The notes: generated by a model from the letters alone, not told the origin. A stretch of DNA of 21,523 bases from CAZFBA01 sp964517135 (GCA_964517135.1 CAZFBA010000051.1:1-21523); one strand, 5' to 3'. Counted from the stretch's first letter, positions 7,429 through 15,765 are shown. A program made the numbers and translations.

Positions 7429-8265
7429 ATGAAATTTAACTTTAAACAATATAGCGTTCTTCCCGGATTTGGAATAACACTGGGCTATACAATCTTTTAC
7501 TTATCTCTTATAGTAATGCTGCCATTAACTGCACTGGTAGCAAAAAGTGCTGCGCTTGGTTTTCAAGGATTCTGGGAAGTTATTATTGATCCCAGAGTCC
7601 TTGCATCTTTTAAACTAACCTTTGGTACTGCTTTTATTGCAGCTATAATCAATACTTTATTTGGCTTTATAGTTGCATGGTTCTTGATAAGAGTGTCATT
7701 TCCCGGTAAAAGATTGTTTGATTCAATTGTAGATTTACCCTTTGCGCTGCCTACTGCGGTTAGCGGTATAGCCCTGACCGCAGTTTATGCTCCTACCGGC
7801 TGGATAGGTAAACCACTAATGGAAGCAGGCATTAAAGTTGCTTTTACACCCATAGGAATAACAATTGCAATGATATTTATTGGCCTGCCTTTCGTTGTTA
7901 GAACGGTTCAACCAGCCCTTGAAGAACTTGAAGTTGAACTTGAAGAAGTAGCACTCAGTCTTGGTGCGAGTAAATTTATAACATTTGGTAAAATAATATT
8001 TCCAATGATTCTACCATCTTTGATTACAGGTTTTGCCCTTTCTTTTGCCAGAGCTATTGGAGAATATGGATCTGTGGTTTTTATTGCCGGAAACATGCCC
8101 ATGAAAACAGAAATAGCATCTCTTTTGATTATTACGAAGCTCGAACAGTATGATTATACAGGTGCTACAGCTATTGCTTTAGGTATGTTACTGGTATCTT
8201 TTCTGTTATTGTTTGTAATAAATTTACTTCAATCCTGGAGTAGTAAACGCCTTAAAGGAGCATAA
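7429..8265 (+). CDS. cysT: Sulfate ABC transporter permease CysT (CysU)
   Basis: This 278-residue inner-membrane protein opens with the CysT signature LPGFGITLGYT (11-21) and has about six hydrophobic helices. The cytoplasmic EAA loop, which docks onto the ATPase, is at about 164-191 (ELEEVALSLGASKFITFGKI) with its invariant Gly179, followed by FARAIGEYGSVVFIAGNMP. Length and motifs are normal for the family. It pairs with CysW to form the channel for sulfate handed over by the binding protein. The gene is one base from cysW, which indicates translational coupling. An AAAAGG site precedes the start at a somewhat long distance. Confidence 0.93.
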   Translation: MKFNFKQYSVLPGFGITLGYTIFYLSLIVMLPLTALVAKSAALGFQGFWEVIIDPRVLASFKLTFGTAFIAAIINTLFGFIVAWFLIRVSFPGKRLFDSIVDLPFALPTAVSGIALTAVYAPTGWIGKPLMEAGIKVAFTPIGITIAMIFIGLPFVVRTVQPALEELEVELEEVALSLGASKFITFGKIIFPMILPSLITGFALSFARAIGEYGSVVFIAGNMPMKTEIASLLIITKLEQYDYTGATAIALGMLLVSFLLLFVINLLQSWSSKRLKGA

Positions 8266-8266
8266 A

Positions 8267-9112
8267 ATGTATTCTGTAACACTGAAAAAAGGTTTACAGC
8301 CTCCACTTATTATAAATGCTTTGATTTCAATAATTGCAATAGCTTTTCTTGTATTTTTTCTTGTATTACCGCTTGTTATAATATTTGGTGAAGCCTTCAG
8401 TCAGGGTATTTCTATGTGGTGGGCCAGTATTGCAGAAAAAGAAGCCCTGTCGGCTTTACGTCTTACATTACTTGTTGCGGCTATTGCAGTTCCTTTAAAT
8501 CTGTTTTTTGGTGTAGTTGCTTCCTGGGCACTGGCTAAATTTGATTTCTGGGGACGCAGTTTTATTATAACCCTGATTGATTTGCCTTTTGCTGTTTCTC
8601 CTGTTATTTCTGGTCTTATCTATGTATTACTTTTTGGTATCAATGGCTGGCTTGGCCCGTGGTTAATTAAGTATAACATTCAAATAATTTTTGCTGTTCC
8701 GGGTATTGTTCTTGCAACGCTCTTTGTAACCTTTCCTTTTGTTGCAAGAGAACTTATACCGCTAATGACAGAACAGGGAAGCGAAGAAGAGCAAGCAGCC
8801 TTAACTTTAGGGTCCAATGGGTTAAAAACTTTCTGGAAAATTACTTTACCAAATATTAAATGGGGGCTCTTATATGGAGTTATACTCTGTAATGCAAGGG
8901 CCATGGGTGAATTCGGAGCTGTATCTGTTGTGTCAGGACATATAAGAGGTGAAACAAATACCCTTCCTCTTCAAGCAGAGATTTTATATAACGAATACAA
9001 TTTTATGGCAGCTTTTGCTGTAGCTTCACTTTTAGCTTTTCTAGCACTGATAACGCTTGTTTTAAAACTAATTGTCGAATGGAAAAGTAGTAACAACCAG
9101 GAGAGAGCATAA
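8267..9112 (+). CDS. cysW: Sulfate ABC transporter permease CysW
   Basis: This 281-residue inner-membrane protein is the second channel subunit. It has about six hydrophobic helices, the CysW-typical LIDLPFAVSPVISGLIYVLL segment (103-122) and an EAA loop at about 173-195 (EEEQAALTLGSNGLKTFWKI), followed by NARAMGEFGAVSVVSGHIRG. The start is preceded by AAAGGAG. Only one base separates it from cysT and two from cysA, so all are co-translated. The length is normal and I see nothing unusual in the chain. Confidence 0.93.
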   Translation: MYSVTLKKGLQPPLIINALISIIAIAFLVFFLVLPLVIIFGEAFSQGISMWWASIAEKEALSALRLTLLVAAIAVPLNLFFGVVASWALAKFDFWGRSFIITLIDLPFAVSPVISGLIYVLLFGINGWLGPWLIKYNIQIIFAVPGIVLATLFVTFPFVARELIPLMTEQGSEEEQAALTLGSNGLKTFWKITLPNIKWGLLYGVILCNARAMGEFGAVSVVSGHIRGETNTLPLQAEILYNEYNFMAAFAVASLLAFLALITLVLKLIVEWKSSNNQERA

Positions 9113-9114
9113 TA

Positions 9115-10338
9115 ATGAGTATCTTACTTGAAAACATAAACAAATCATTTAATGGGTTTAAAGCCCTTAATAACATTAACTTAACTTTTGAAGATGGAAA
9201 GTTAACTGCACTATTAGGGCCTTCTGGCTCTGGTAAAACAACGCTTCTACGTGTTATTGCAGGTCTTGAACTGCCGGATGATAATGTTAATAGTAAAATT
9301 TTATTTAATGATATTAATGTTGCTAATAACCCTGTCGGCAAAAGGCAGGTGGGTTTTGTATTCCAGCACTATGCACTGTTTAGGCATTTAAGCGTTTTTG
9401 AAAACGTGGCTTTTGGTCTAAAAGTTAAAGATAGAAAAATTCGCCCGACGAAACAAGAAATTAATGATCGTGTTTATAAACTTCTTAGTATGGTTCAACT
9501 TGATACAATGGCTAATAGGCTACCCTCACAATTATCAGGAGGACAAAGACAGCGTGTAGCACTTGCAAGGGCTCTGGCAATAGAACCAAAAGTTTTGCTT
9601 CTTGATGAACCTTTCGGGGCTCTTGATGCAAAAGTAAGAGCAGAACTGCGTCGCTGGCTCAGAAAACTGCATAATGACCTCCATATTACTACTATTTTTG
9701 TTACTCACGATCAGGAAGAAGCCCTTGAAGTCTCTGATTGCATCGTTGTAATGAATCAGGGAAGTATTGAGCAGTTAGGTAGCCCGGATGAGGTATTTCA
9801 TAAACCTGCAACTGAATTTGTAATGCAGTTTTTAGGTGATGTAAATGTTTTTCATGCCAGAGTTGATAAAGATCAGGCTTTGTTGCCTGCAAATTTTGAC
9901 TACATTAAAGATACTACAGAAGATGCCAATGCTACTTTGCTTGTAAGACCTCACGATTTTGATGTTTTAGTAAAAAATGATAATCAACCAGGTACATTCT
10001 CTGTTAAAGTACACCGCATTTTAACAGCAGGGCCGTTTGTTAAGATTGAATTTATTAATAAGTTTAATTGTTTGGTGATAGTGCATTTATCTCATGATAG
10101 CTATAAAAATATCCTGCTAAACCCGGGAGATAAAGTTTATTTGCGCCCAAGACATCATAAATTTTATGTAAATAATAAAGAAAGCCAGTCAAAAACAGAA
10201 AAAAAAGTTGTCCCGCATTCTAATCAGGATATTTCCATAAAAAAAATACTTAAATATCTAAACAAAGCCAGGCGTCTAAGATACTTTAAAAGGGCAAGAA
10301 GTATACAGCTCTACAGAAAACGCAAAAATTTATCATAA
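9115..10338 (+). CDS. cysA: Sulfate ABC transporter ATPase CysA with basic C-terminal tail
   Basis: The 407-residue protein has a complete ABC ATPase: Walker A GPSGSGKT (35-42), Q-loop VFQHYALFRH (82-91), signature LSGGQRQRV (140-148), Walker B LLLDEP (161-166), D-loop and H-loop His198. A TOBE-type region follows (about 280-350). GKRQVGFVFQHYALFRH is typical of CysA. It powers sulfate import through CysT and CysW. It is about 40-50 residues longer than typical CysA because of a strongly basic tail (352-407) rich in Lys and Arg, including KARRLRYFKRARS. The tail is not part of the known fold, and its role is unknown. This is the last gene of the operon, and an AT-rich hairpin follows. Confidence 0.93.
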   Translation: MSILLENINKSFNGFKALNNINLTFEDGKLTALLGPSGSGKTTLLRVIAGLELPDDNVNSKILFNDINVANNPVGKRQVGFVFQHYALFRHLSVFENVAFGLKVKDRKIRPTKQEINDRVYKLLSMVQLDTMANRLPSQLSGGQRQRVALARALAIEPKVLLLDEPFGALDAKVRAELRRWLRKLHNDLHITTIFVTHDQEEALEVSDCIVVMNQGSIEQLGSPDEVFHKPATEFVMQFLGDVNVFHARVDKDQALLPANFDYIKDTTEDANATLLVRPHDFDVLVKNDNQPGTFSVKVHRILTAGPFVKIEFINKFNCLVIVHLSHDSYKNILLNPGDKVYLRPRHHKFYVNNKESQSKTEKKVVPHSNQDISIKKILKYLNKARRLRYFKRARSIQLYRKRKNLS

Positions 10339-10352
10339 AAATAAACCTTAAT

Positions 10353-10374
10353 AGTAATAATAACTATTATTATT
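10353..10374. terminator. AT-rich hairpin between convergent cysA and ppk2
   Basis: AGTAATAATA and TATTATTATT form a 10-bp stem (one G-T pair) around an AC loop, 15 bp after the cysA stop and touching the ppk2 stop. It could act in both directions, but it lacks GC pairs and would be weak. Confidence 0.35.
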
Positions 10375-11282
10375 TATCTTATAGACTCTGGGTAAAAACT
10401 TTTCGGATCTACTTCAAGACGCTGTTCTAAGGCTTCTGTAATCGTTTTTAATACCTCTATGCGGGCATATTTTTTAGAATTTGATGGTATAATATGCCAG
10501 GAAGCATTGTTTTTATTTGTCTTTTGGTACATATCTTCAATGCTTTCCCTGTATTCATCCCATTTATCTCTATTACGCCAGTCTTCATCTGTCAGCTTCC
10601 AGGATCTAAAAGGGTCATCTCTTCTGGATTCAAAGCGTTTTAGTTGCTCATCTTTACTTATATCAAGGAAAAACTTAAAAATCATAGCCCCATTATCAGT
10701 AAGAGTTCTTTCAAACTCATTAATTTCCTTATATGCTTTCTTCCATTCTTTTGGTGTAGCAAACTCTTCTACTCTTTCAACCATAACTCTACCGTACCAG
10801 CTACGATCAAACATTGTAAAAACGCCATTACCCTGAAGTTTATTCCAGAATCGCCATAAGTAATGATGATTTAGTTCATCTTTAGTAGGTGCACCAATAG
10901 CGAAAACTTTTACACCCCGTGGATCAAGTTTTTCAGTAACCCGTTTGATTGTACCCCCTTTGCCAGCTGCATCCCATCCTTCAAATACCATTATAACCTC
11001 TAAACCCTGTTCTCTTGCACGTTGTTGAAGAAGAACCAACCGGCTTTGAAGCTTTTCGAGTTCTCTATTATATTCTTTTTTCGATATATCAGGAAAACCA
11101 ATATTTTTTTCCTTGCCAATCTCTATTTCAGGGTTAGATTTATTTTTTTTGGATCCTGTGAAGCAAATCTGATCAGAAGTTAAACCCCTGAATGGTATAA
11201 CAGTTGCCTTATGAAGATTTTGATATGGTTTTAGTTGCTGCTTTAAAGCACTATTATTGCTTAAAGCCTGAATGGAAAACAT
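10374..11282 (-). CDS. ppk2: PPK2-family polyphosphate kinase/phosphotransferase
   Basis: The 302-residue protein carries a full PPK2 domain (about 70-290): Walker A GWDAAGKGG (102-110, Lys108), the DPRGVKVFAIGAPTKDEL segment, HHYLWRFW (139-146), Walker B FDRSWYGR (158-165) and the lid VERVEEFATPKEW. PPK2 enzymes move phosphate between polyphosphate and nucleotides. The GWDAAGKGG/HHYLWRFW wording resembles polyphosphate:AMP phosphotransferases, so AMP or ADP phosphorylation from polyphosphate is likely, but the class is uncertain. Residues 1-60 are an extra leader containing QICFTGSK, with no signal peptide or membrane helix. The start has AGAGGG upstream. The gene is single, divergent from the HD-protein gene and convergent with cysA. 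Confidence 0.88.
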   Translation of the reverse strand: MFSIQALSNNSALKQQLKPYQNLHKATVIPFRGLTSDQICFTGSKKNKSNPEIEIGKEKNIGFPDISKKEYNRELEKLQSRLVLLQQRAREQGLEVIMVFEGWDAAGKGGTIKRVTEKLDPRGVKVFAIGAPTKDELNHHYLWRFWNKLQGNGVFTMFDRSWYGRVMVERVEEFATPKEWKKAYKEINEFERTLTDNGAMIFKFFLDISKDEQLKRFESRRDDPFRSWKLTDEDWRNRDKWDEYRESIEDMYQKTNKNNASWHIIPSNSKKYARIEVLKTITEALEQRLEVDPKSFYPESIR

Positions 11283-11466
11283 TTTAACCCTCTTAAAATT
11301 ATTCTTTTTGCTTATTCTCTGCGTATTTCAAGTATATATACATTATTTTTAATAAAATCCTGAAACAAAAATCTTGATACAAAAAAGGAGATAGATTAAC
11401 AAAACTTTATATCTTTCAGAATTTAAATGAGGTATAAGACGTTAAAAAGTATAATATAAAGCTTTT

Positions 11467-11506
11467 ATATTAGTAATTTAAATCATAGCAACAATCTTAC
11501 TAATAT
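11467..11506. repeat. Spaced 10-bp inverted repeat
   Basis: ATATTAGTAA (11467-11476) and TTACTAATAT (11497-11506) are exact reverse complements with 20 bases between. They could be a long-loop hairpin or a split operator in the divergent region. TTAACGTGTTAA, a smaller 5-bp palindrome with a GT centre, follows directly at 11507-11518. Confidence 0.35.
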
Positions 11507-11598
11507 TTAACGTGTTAACTTTTATTATACAAGGAGATACAATAAAAATTTGCTTAAAACATTAAAATAATGATTTTACAACAAAAATAAAATTATTT

Positions 11599-11614
11599 TG
11601 TGACCACCATCACA
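11599..11614. promoter_or_regulatory. CRP-type operator, distal site
   Basis: TGTGACCACCATCACA fits the CRP consensus TGTGA-N6-TCACA exactly, with arms extended by one more pair (T-TGTGA/TCACA-A). It lies 23 bp centre-to-centre from the second site and about 75 bp upstream of the predicted transcription start of the HD-protein gene. Confidence 0.72.
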
Positions 11615-11621
11615 AAATTTT

Positions 11622-11637
11622 TGTGATTTTGATCACA
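11622..11637. promoter_or_regulatory. CRP-type operator, proximal site
   Basis: TGTGATTTTGATCACA is a second exact TGTGA-N6-TCACA site, centred about 52 bp upstream of the predicted start and ending nine bases before the -35 hexamer. This position suits an activator that touches RNA polymerase. The regulator (CRP/FNR family) is not encoded in the window. Confidence 0.72.
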
Positions 11638-11646
11638 GAATAAACC

Positions 11647-11675
11647 CTGAGAGAATGAGATTATGAAACTATAAT
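11647..11675 (+). promoter_or_regulatory. Sigma70-like promoter of the HD-protein gene
   Basis: CTGAGA (11647-11652) and a perfect TATAAT (11670-11675) are separated by 17 bp. Transcription would begin near 11682, leaving a leader of about 20 bases that contains AAAGGA. The poor -35 box next to CRP-type sites fits an activator-dependent promoter. Confidence 0.6.
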
Positions 11676-11702
11676 CAAGCAAAAAAAAGGATAGAGAGAA
11701 CT

Positions 11703-13793
11703 ATGAACAATATAAAAAGCCTTATTGGCTGTGCAGAAGAGCATAGCAAACTATTAGATAGCAATAATGATCAGGATAAAGATTTTATCTCTAATCAAAA
11801 ATCAGAAAAAGCTTTTTATAAAGACTTAAAAACAATATCTTTAGTTAATACCCCTAATCAAAAAGAGGTTGAAGCTATTGATAATATATCAAAACTTATT
11901 GTAGACATTTCTTCGATGATATCAAAATACAATTACACAATGTTTTTTGATGAAATGGAAGAAATTAATACCTTTAGCCTTCTCGATAAGCTAAAAACAA
12001 GCGAACTGGTAAGAATAAACCAGGGTCTGGCCGGCTGGAAAAATCATGATGATATTCTGGCACCCTGTTATAAACCTTCATACCCTGAAATTAATGCCCT
12101 GTATAACTTTATTCATAATAATAAGAATGTAAACGTTAATATTGTTAAGCATATTGCAGAAAATAAGGCAAGGGTTTCAAACTTCCAGAAGTTTATTATA
12201 TATGGAAAAACAACACCGATTAACGAAGTATCCTTTATTGAAGAGACAAAAACATTTTTAAATGAGCTAAAAGCAGGTATAAAAACTCTGGATAAGATTT
12301 TTAAATGTACAGGTCTTTCAAAACAGGAAATAAAGCTATTTCATATGTTCTGTGCCCGTACTTCTTCTGTTTTATTTTATCTTGGTTTTCCTGATTCTAT
12401 CAATCATTCTGCCCAGGTAGCCAGAAAGAGTATTATTGATGCCTATAGAAGCAAGCTATCAAGAGCAGAAATATTACAAACTGCAATAGTAAGCTGGATT
12501 CATGATCCTAAACTTCCTGGTTATTATTCCTGGAGCAACTTATCAACACATCCTGTTATAGCAAGTGCCATAGCTCTTGATATTTTGACCCAGCAAGAAT
12601 TCTACAGAGAGATTGAACAGTATCTTTGTGATGTACCCTGTAAGAAAATGACTGCCGAAAAATTTGCTAAAGGTATTATAGAAGCAGTTGCTATCAACAA
12701 TGATTCAAAATTTGTTCTGGATAATGCCATTTTTAATAGGCCATCGTGGGCAACTGGAATACCTGAATCAGGTGGTATTATTGACCAGATATCTTCCATG
12801 GATTCTAAACAGCTTCTTCAGAAAGGCATAAAGTTTGATTCTAACACTCTTATACATAATATTACTAATATAGCCCTTGATAGATTTTATGCACCCTCTG
12901 TGAAGAAAAAGCCTGCTGCTTTTAATAGCTATTTAATTAGTATATTAAAAACTATTCAGATCGAAACTGGTATTATAGGTATTCATACAAAGCATTTTGA
13001 AGATATTATTTCTGGTTTAAGTTGTGAACTAGCATTTCTAAATACCAATAATACTGTTGAAGTCTTTGAAGAAATTATTTCAGGTAACATTGAATCTCCA
13101 GAGGTTTTACTAAAAATACATAGCCAGCTTAATAATCTTTTGAAAGAAGAAGATGACGCTATTATAAGTATAAAAGTACCTGCTGATAAACTGTTTTCAC
13201 ATCATGATGAAATGAAATATGCTCCTTATTCAGCTTTTAATCTTGCTATAGCTGATAGGCTTCTACTCAGTCCTCATAAAATACTTGAAGCAGGGATACA
13301 AAATACAGCACTTGGCCGTCTTGTTTCTTTTATGGATTCTTTTGAGGATAATATTAACACATTACCAGTGATAGCCCGTCAGGGAGGTAAAATTTTTCAA
13401 CGTGATCTATATGTTTCAATTTTAAAGACTGCTGATATTCTTACAAATAAAGATAATTATCAAAAATTTAAAACGCTTTCAACTGGTATGATTGAAAAAT
13501 ATCAACCTTATAAAACGGTTGCTTCTTGTGATATAAACTCAAAAGTACTGGATAATCAGCTTGATTATCTCAGGTATTTAATTAAAGAAGAATCTACCTG
13601 GGTAAATTATAGTAATAACATTGATTATGGTAATATAGACCCTGCTAATAAAGACGATAGAGAGCATTTTAATATTTTACTTAAGCAGATTCAACTTCAA
13701 TATGGTAAAGTCATTGAAAAAAGTCCTGAAATGTTTGGTTTTATAAACCTGAACAGATTTTCAATATTTGATAGAGTTCTGAATAAACTATAA
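11703..13793 (+). CDS. Large uncharacterised protein with diverged HD-domain-like core
   Basis: This 696-residue protein has no signal peptide or membrane helix. Residues about 205-340 hold spaced histidines and an HD pair in the order of metal-dependent HD phosphohydrolases: NHSAQVARKS (His235), AIVSWIHDPK (His267-Asp268), STHPVIASAIA (His283), and an aspartate in VAINNDSKF (near 334). Such domains often cut nucleotides or second messengers. Here the spacing is loose, and I cannot assign activity. The N-terminal 200 and C-terminal 350 residues match nothing I recognise. It is a single gene behind two exact CRP-type sites, with RBS AAAGGA and stop overlapping the convergent GH63 gene. Catabolite- or redox-type control is therefore likely. 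The HD call is moderate. Confidence 0.55.
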   Translation: MNNIKSLIGCAEEHSKLLDSNNDQDKDFISNQKSEKAFYKDLKTISLVNTPNQKEVEAIDNISKLIVDISSMISKYNYTMFFDEMEEINTFSLLDKLKTSELVRINQGLAGWKNHDDILAPCYKPSYPEINALYNFIHNNKNVNVNIVKHIAENKARVSNFQKFIIYGKTTPINEVSFIEETKTFLNELKAGIKTLDKIFKCTGLSKQEIKLFHMFCARTSSVLFYLGFPDSINHSAQVARKSIIDAYRSKLSRAEILQTAIVSWIHDPKLPGYYSWSNLSTHPVIASAIALDILTQQEFYREIEQYLCDVPCKKMTAEKFAKGIIEAVAINNDSKFVLDNAIFNRPSWATGIPESGGIIDQISSMDSKQLLQKGIKFDSNTLIHNITNIALDRFYAPSVKKKPAAFNSYLISILKTIQIETGIIGIHTKHFEDIISGLSCELAFLNTNNTVEVFEEIISGNIESPEVLLKIHSQLNNLLKEEDDAIISIKVPADKLFSHHDEMKYAPYSAFNLAIADRLLLSPHKILEAGIQNTALGRLVSFMDSFEDNINTLPVIARQGGKIFQRDLYVSILKTADILTNKDNYQKFKTLSTGMIEKYQPYKTVASCDINSKVLDNQLDYLRYLIKEESTWVNYSNNIDYGNIDPANKDDREHFNILLKQIQLQYGKVIEKSPEMFGFINLNRFSIFDRVLNKL

Positions 13794-15146
13794 ATCAAGT
13801 ATTTTTGATGCAATACCATTCCAGCTTAAGTTCTTTACCCCGAAGCCTGCCCCGGTTTCGGGGTTAAAATATTCATAAAAGCCTTCTTTGTGTAAAATCA
13901 AGTGATAGGTTACTGCGATGTAGTTTTTTAGTGCTTTTGCCAGTTTATAATTGTGTTTTTTGTAGATATTAGCCAATCCACAGCAAATAAAATAGTTTAC
14001 AGGCGGCCATATATTGCCTCTCCAATAGTCTGAAGGTGAATAAGTTTTGTCGCTTCTTGAAACTGTAGGTATGCCGAAGGGAGCCATAAATTCTGATTCT
14101 TCTATTAAGAAATTCTCTATAAGGCTTTGATAGTGAATTTCACCTTCCAGTATAAGAGGATAAAACATTGCAGCACTCTTTATATCTGAGGGTATATTAT
14201 TCTTTCCGACAATATCAGTATACTTTTGGCCATCCCACATTATGTTAAATATTGCATTGGTAGTATCTTTAGAGCGTTTTAATAGTTGATTTTGATTATC
14301 ATTATCATTTATTACAGAACATAAATCTGCCAGAATAGCCATGTTAAGGGCATATATCACATTAAAATCAACCGGTTCGACGTCAAATTTGCCGCTTTCA
14401 AAAATAGCTTCTTCCTGCCAGTTGAGGCTGGCGTTATGGAGAAAAATTTCTTTTTTCTTATCGTCTATATAGCTTCTGTTAACTGGTCCATTATTATATG
14501 GTAAATTTAAGGCAACGTCCCATCTCTGGGAGTTATCCCATCCACTTTCCCAGGGGTGGAGTATAGATATAAGATTATCTTTATCGGGGTCTCTTTTTTC
14601 ATGTAGATAATTATAAAATTTAACGATAGGTGGTATTGTTTTCTTGAGGTATTCAAGATCTTTTGTAGAGTCATAAATTGCTTTCAGTGCTATAGCCAGA
14701 ATAGGTGGTTGTGTAATATCTGATATCAGGCTATCACGCCAGAATTTCGTTTGTCCTTTTTTGATGGCCCAACCTGGCGGTGTCTGGCCATCTTTGAACC
14801 AGTGATGCATGTGGGGTATAAACCCATCTTCACGCTGTGCGACAAGCAGGGCAAGGAATTCTTTTTTTACAAACTCAGGGTTTTTTTCTGCCAGGCTAAT
14901 AATGTGAAAACATGAATCCCAGAGCCATTGTTTGCCGGCGTAATCCATATGCATATTATCCCCTACAGATTCAGAGGGACTGGTAAAGCTTACTTTAAAG
15001 TCTTTTCCATTATAAGAAACTTCTAAATTTACCCTGTTGTTTGAGAATACTTCCATAGCCTGATTCAAAACAGCTTTAGCCAGGGGATGCTGATGTGTTA
15101 TGCCATTTATAAAGTTTGCTGGAGTTATTAGGTTGTTATAATACAT
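13788..15146 (-). CDS. GH63-type cytoplasmic glycosidase (glucosyl/mannosylglycerate hydrolase-like)
   Basis: The 452-residue protein has the (alpha/alpha)6-barrel motifs of GH63 and related families: KQWLWDSCFHI (72-82), SDITQPPILA (142-151), HPWESGWDNS (197-206), DYWRGNIWPPVNYF (373-386) and YEYFNPETGAGFG (424-436). By comparison with GH63 enzymes, Asp204 would be the acid and Glu425 the base. The short length and lack of a signal peptide resemble bacterial mannosylglycerate or glucosylglycerate hydrolases rather than the longer processing glucosidases. Compatible-solute or glucoside breakdown is therefore plausible. An in-frame TTG at 15167 is the alternative start; I chose ATG 15146, though neither has a strong ribosome site. 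The gene converges on the HD-protein gene with a 6-bp overlap. Confidence 0.75.
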   Translation of the reverse strand: MYYNNLITPANFINGITHQHPLAKAVLNQAMEVFSNNRVNLEVSYNGKDFKVSFTSPSESVGDNMHMDYAGKQWLWDSCFHIISLAEKNPEFVKKEFLALLVAQREDGFIPHMHHWFKDGQTPPGWAIKKGQTKFWRDSLISDITQPPILAIALKAIYDSTKDLEYLKKTIPPIVKFYNYLHEKRDPDKDNLISILHPWESGWDNSQRWDVALNLPYNNGPVNRSYIDDKKKEIFLHNASLNWQEEAIFESGKFDVEPVDFNVIYALNMAILADLCSVINDNDNQNQLLKRSKDTTNAIFNIMWDGQKYTDIVGKNNIPSDIKSAAMFYPLILEGEIHYQSLIENFLIEESEFMAPFGIPTVSRSDKTYSPSDYWRGNIWPPVNYFICCGLANIYKKHNYKLAKALKNYIAVTYHLILHKEGFYEYFNPETGAGFGVKNLSWNGIASKILDL

Positions 15147-15302
15147 ATGTATTTCTTTGCAACTCAAACCACACTACTATCTTTCTAAAACAGTAATTCC
15201 GGGTTTTTGAACCCTTAATTTATTCTTATTTTGCTTTTTTTATTTTATAATAGGAAAATTAATTAAACTTTCAGGGTATATAAATAAGTAGAGAGGGGAA
15301 TT

Positions 15303-15761
15303 ATGGCTTTAATCTGTCCAGATTGCAAAGAAGAAATGGTAGTTTATACAATCAACAATAAACAAATTGATTATTGTGAGAATGGATGCAGGGGTTTATG
15401 GTTTGATCAGGGTGAATTAAAAAGCGTATGCAACAATATTAAAACAGAATTTAGTGGTGAATACAGAGAAAAAACCGAAGCAGAAGTAAAAGCAGAAGGT
15501 ATTAGAAACTGTCCCCGGTGTAAAAAACCTATGGATAAGGTTAATAAACCAGAAGATACGAAAATTTATATTGATATTTGCAAGAAATGTAGAGGTTTCT
15601 GGCTTGATCATGGGGAACTTGAAGCCCTATCAGCATATTTTCAGAAAAACAGGGATAAAGCTATACCTGCAACATTTGCAGCAAGTTCAGGTTTTCTGGC
15701 AATGGAATTCTGTTTAGATGCAGTTTGCGACCTTGTCGGCGGTGTTTTTGACCTTGTGTAA
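15303..15761 (+). CDS. Protein with two TFIIB-type zinc ribbons
   Basis: This 152-residue protein has two copies of the zf-TFIIB unit. The first is CPDC (5-8) with Cys25/Cys29 and GLWFDQGEL (31-39). The second is CPRC (70-73) with Cys93/Cys96 and GFWLDHGEL (98-106). Each would bind one zinc ion. The last 30 residues are small and hydrophobic (TFAASSGFLAMEF, then VCDLVGGVFDLV), which suggests membrane contact or oligomerisation. Bacterial proteins of this kind are common but mostly uncharacterised, so I assign no function. AGAGGGG precedes the start. Possible -10 boxes are TATAAT at 15246-15251 or TATAAA near 15279. A hairpin follows the stop. Confidence 0.75.
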   Translation: MALICPDCKEEMVVYTINNKQIDYCENGCRGLWFDQGELKSVCNNIKTEFSGEYREKTEAEVKAEGIRNCPRCKKPMDKVNKPEDTKIYIDICKKCRGFWLDHGELEALSAYFQKNRDKAIPATFAASSGFLAMEFCLDAVCDLVGGVFDLV

Positions 15762-15765
15762 CAGA

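Larger units (their letters stand above)
11283..11702. other. 420-bp divergent regulatory region
   Basis: No gene is seen. The region separates the minus-strand PPK2 gene from the plus-strand HD-protein gene. It contains a spaced 10-bp inverted repeat (11467-11506), two CRP-type sites (11599-11614 and 11622-11637) and a sigma70-like promoter (11647-11675). On the PPK2 side AGAGGG precedes the start, and a TTGAAA hexamer further up has no well-spaced -10 partner. Confidence 0.7.

Noticed and set aside
11560..11572. CATTA-AAA-TAATG as a third copy of the operator-like repeat
   Set aside because: The spacer is 3 bp instead of 6 and the flanks do not match. It is easily explained by AT-rich sequence.
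15147..15167. TTG start for the GH63-like gene
   Set aside because: No ribosome site before the TTG. ATG 15146 loses only seven residues that match nothing in the family. The choice is not certain.
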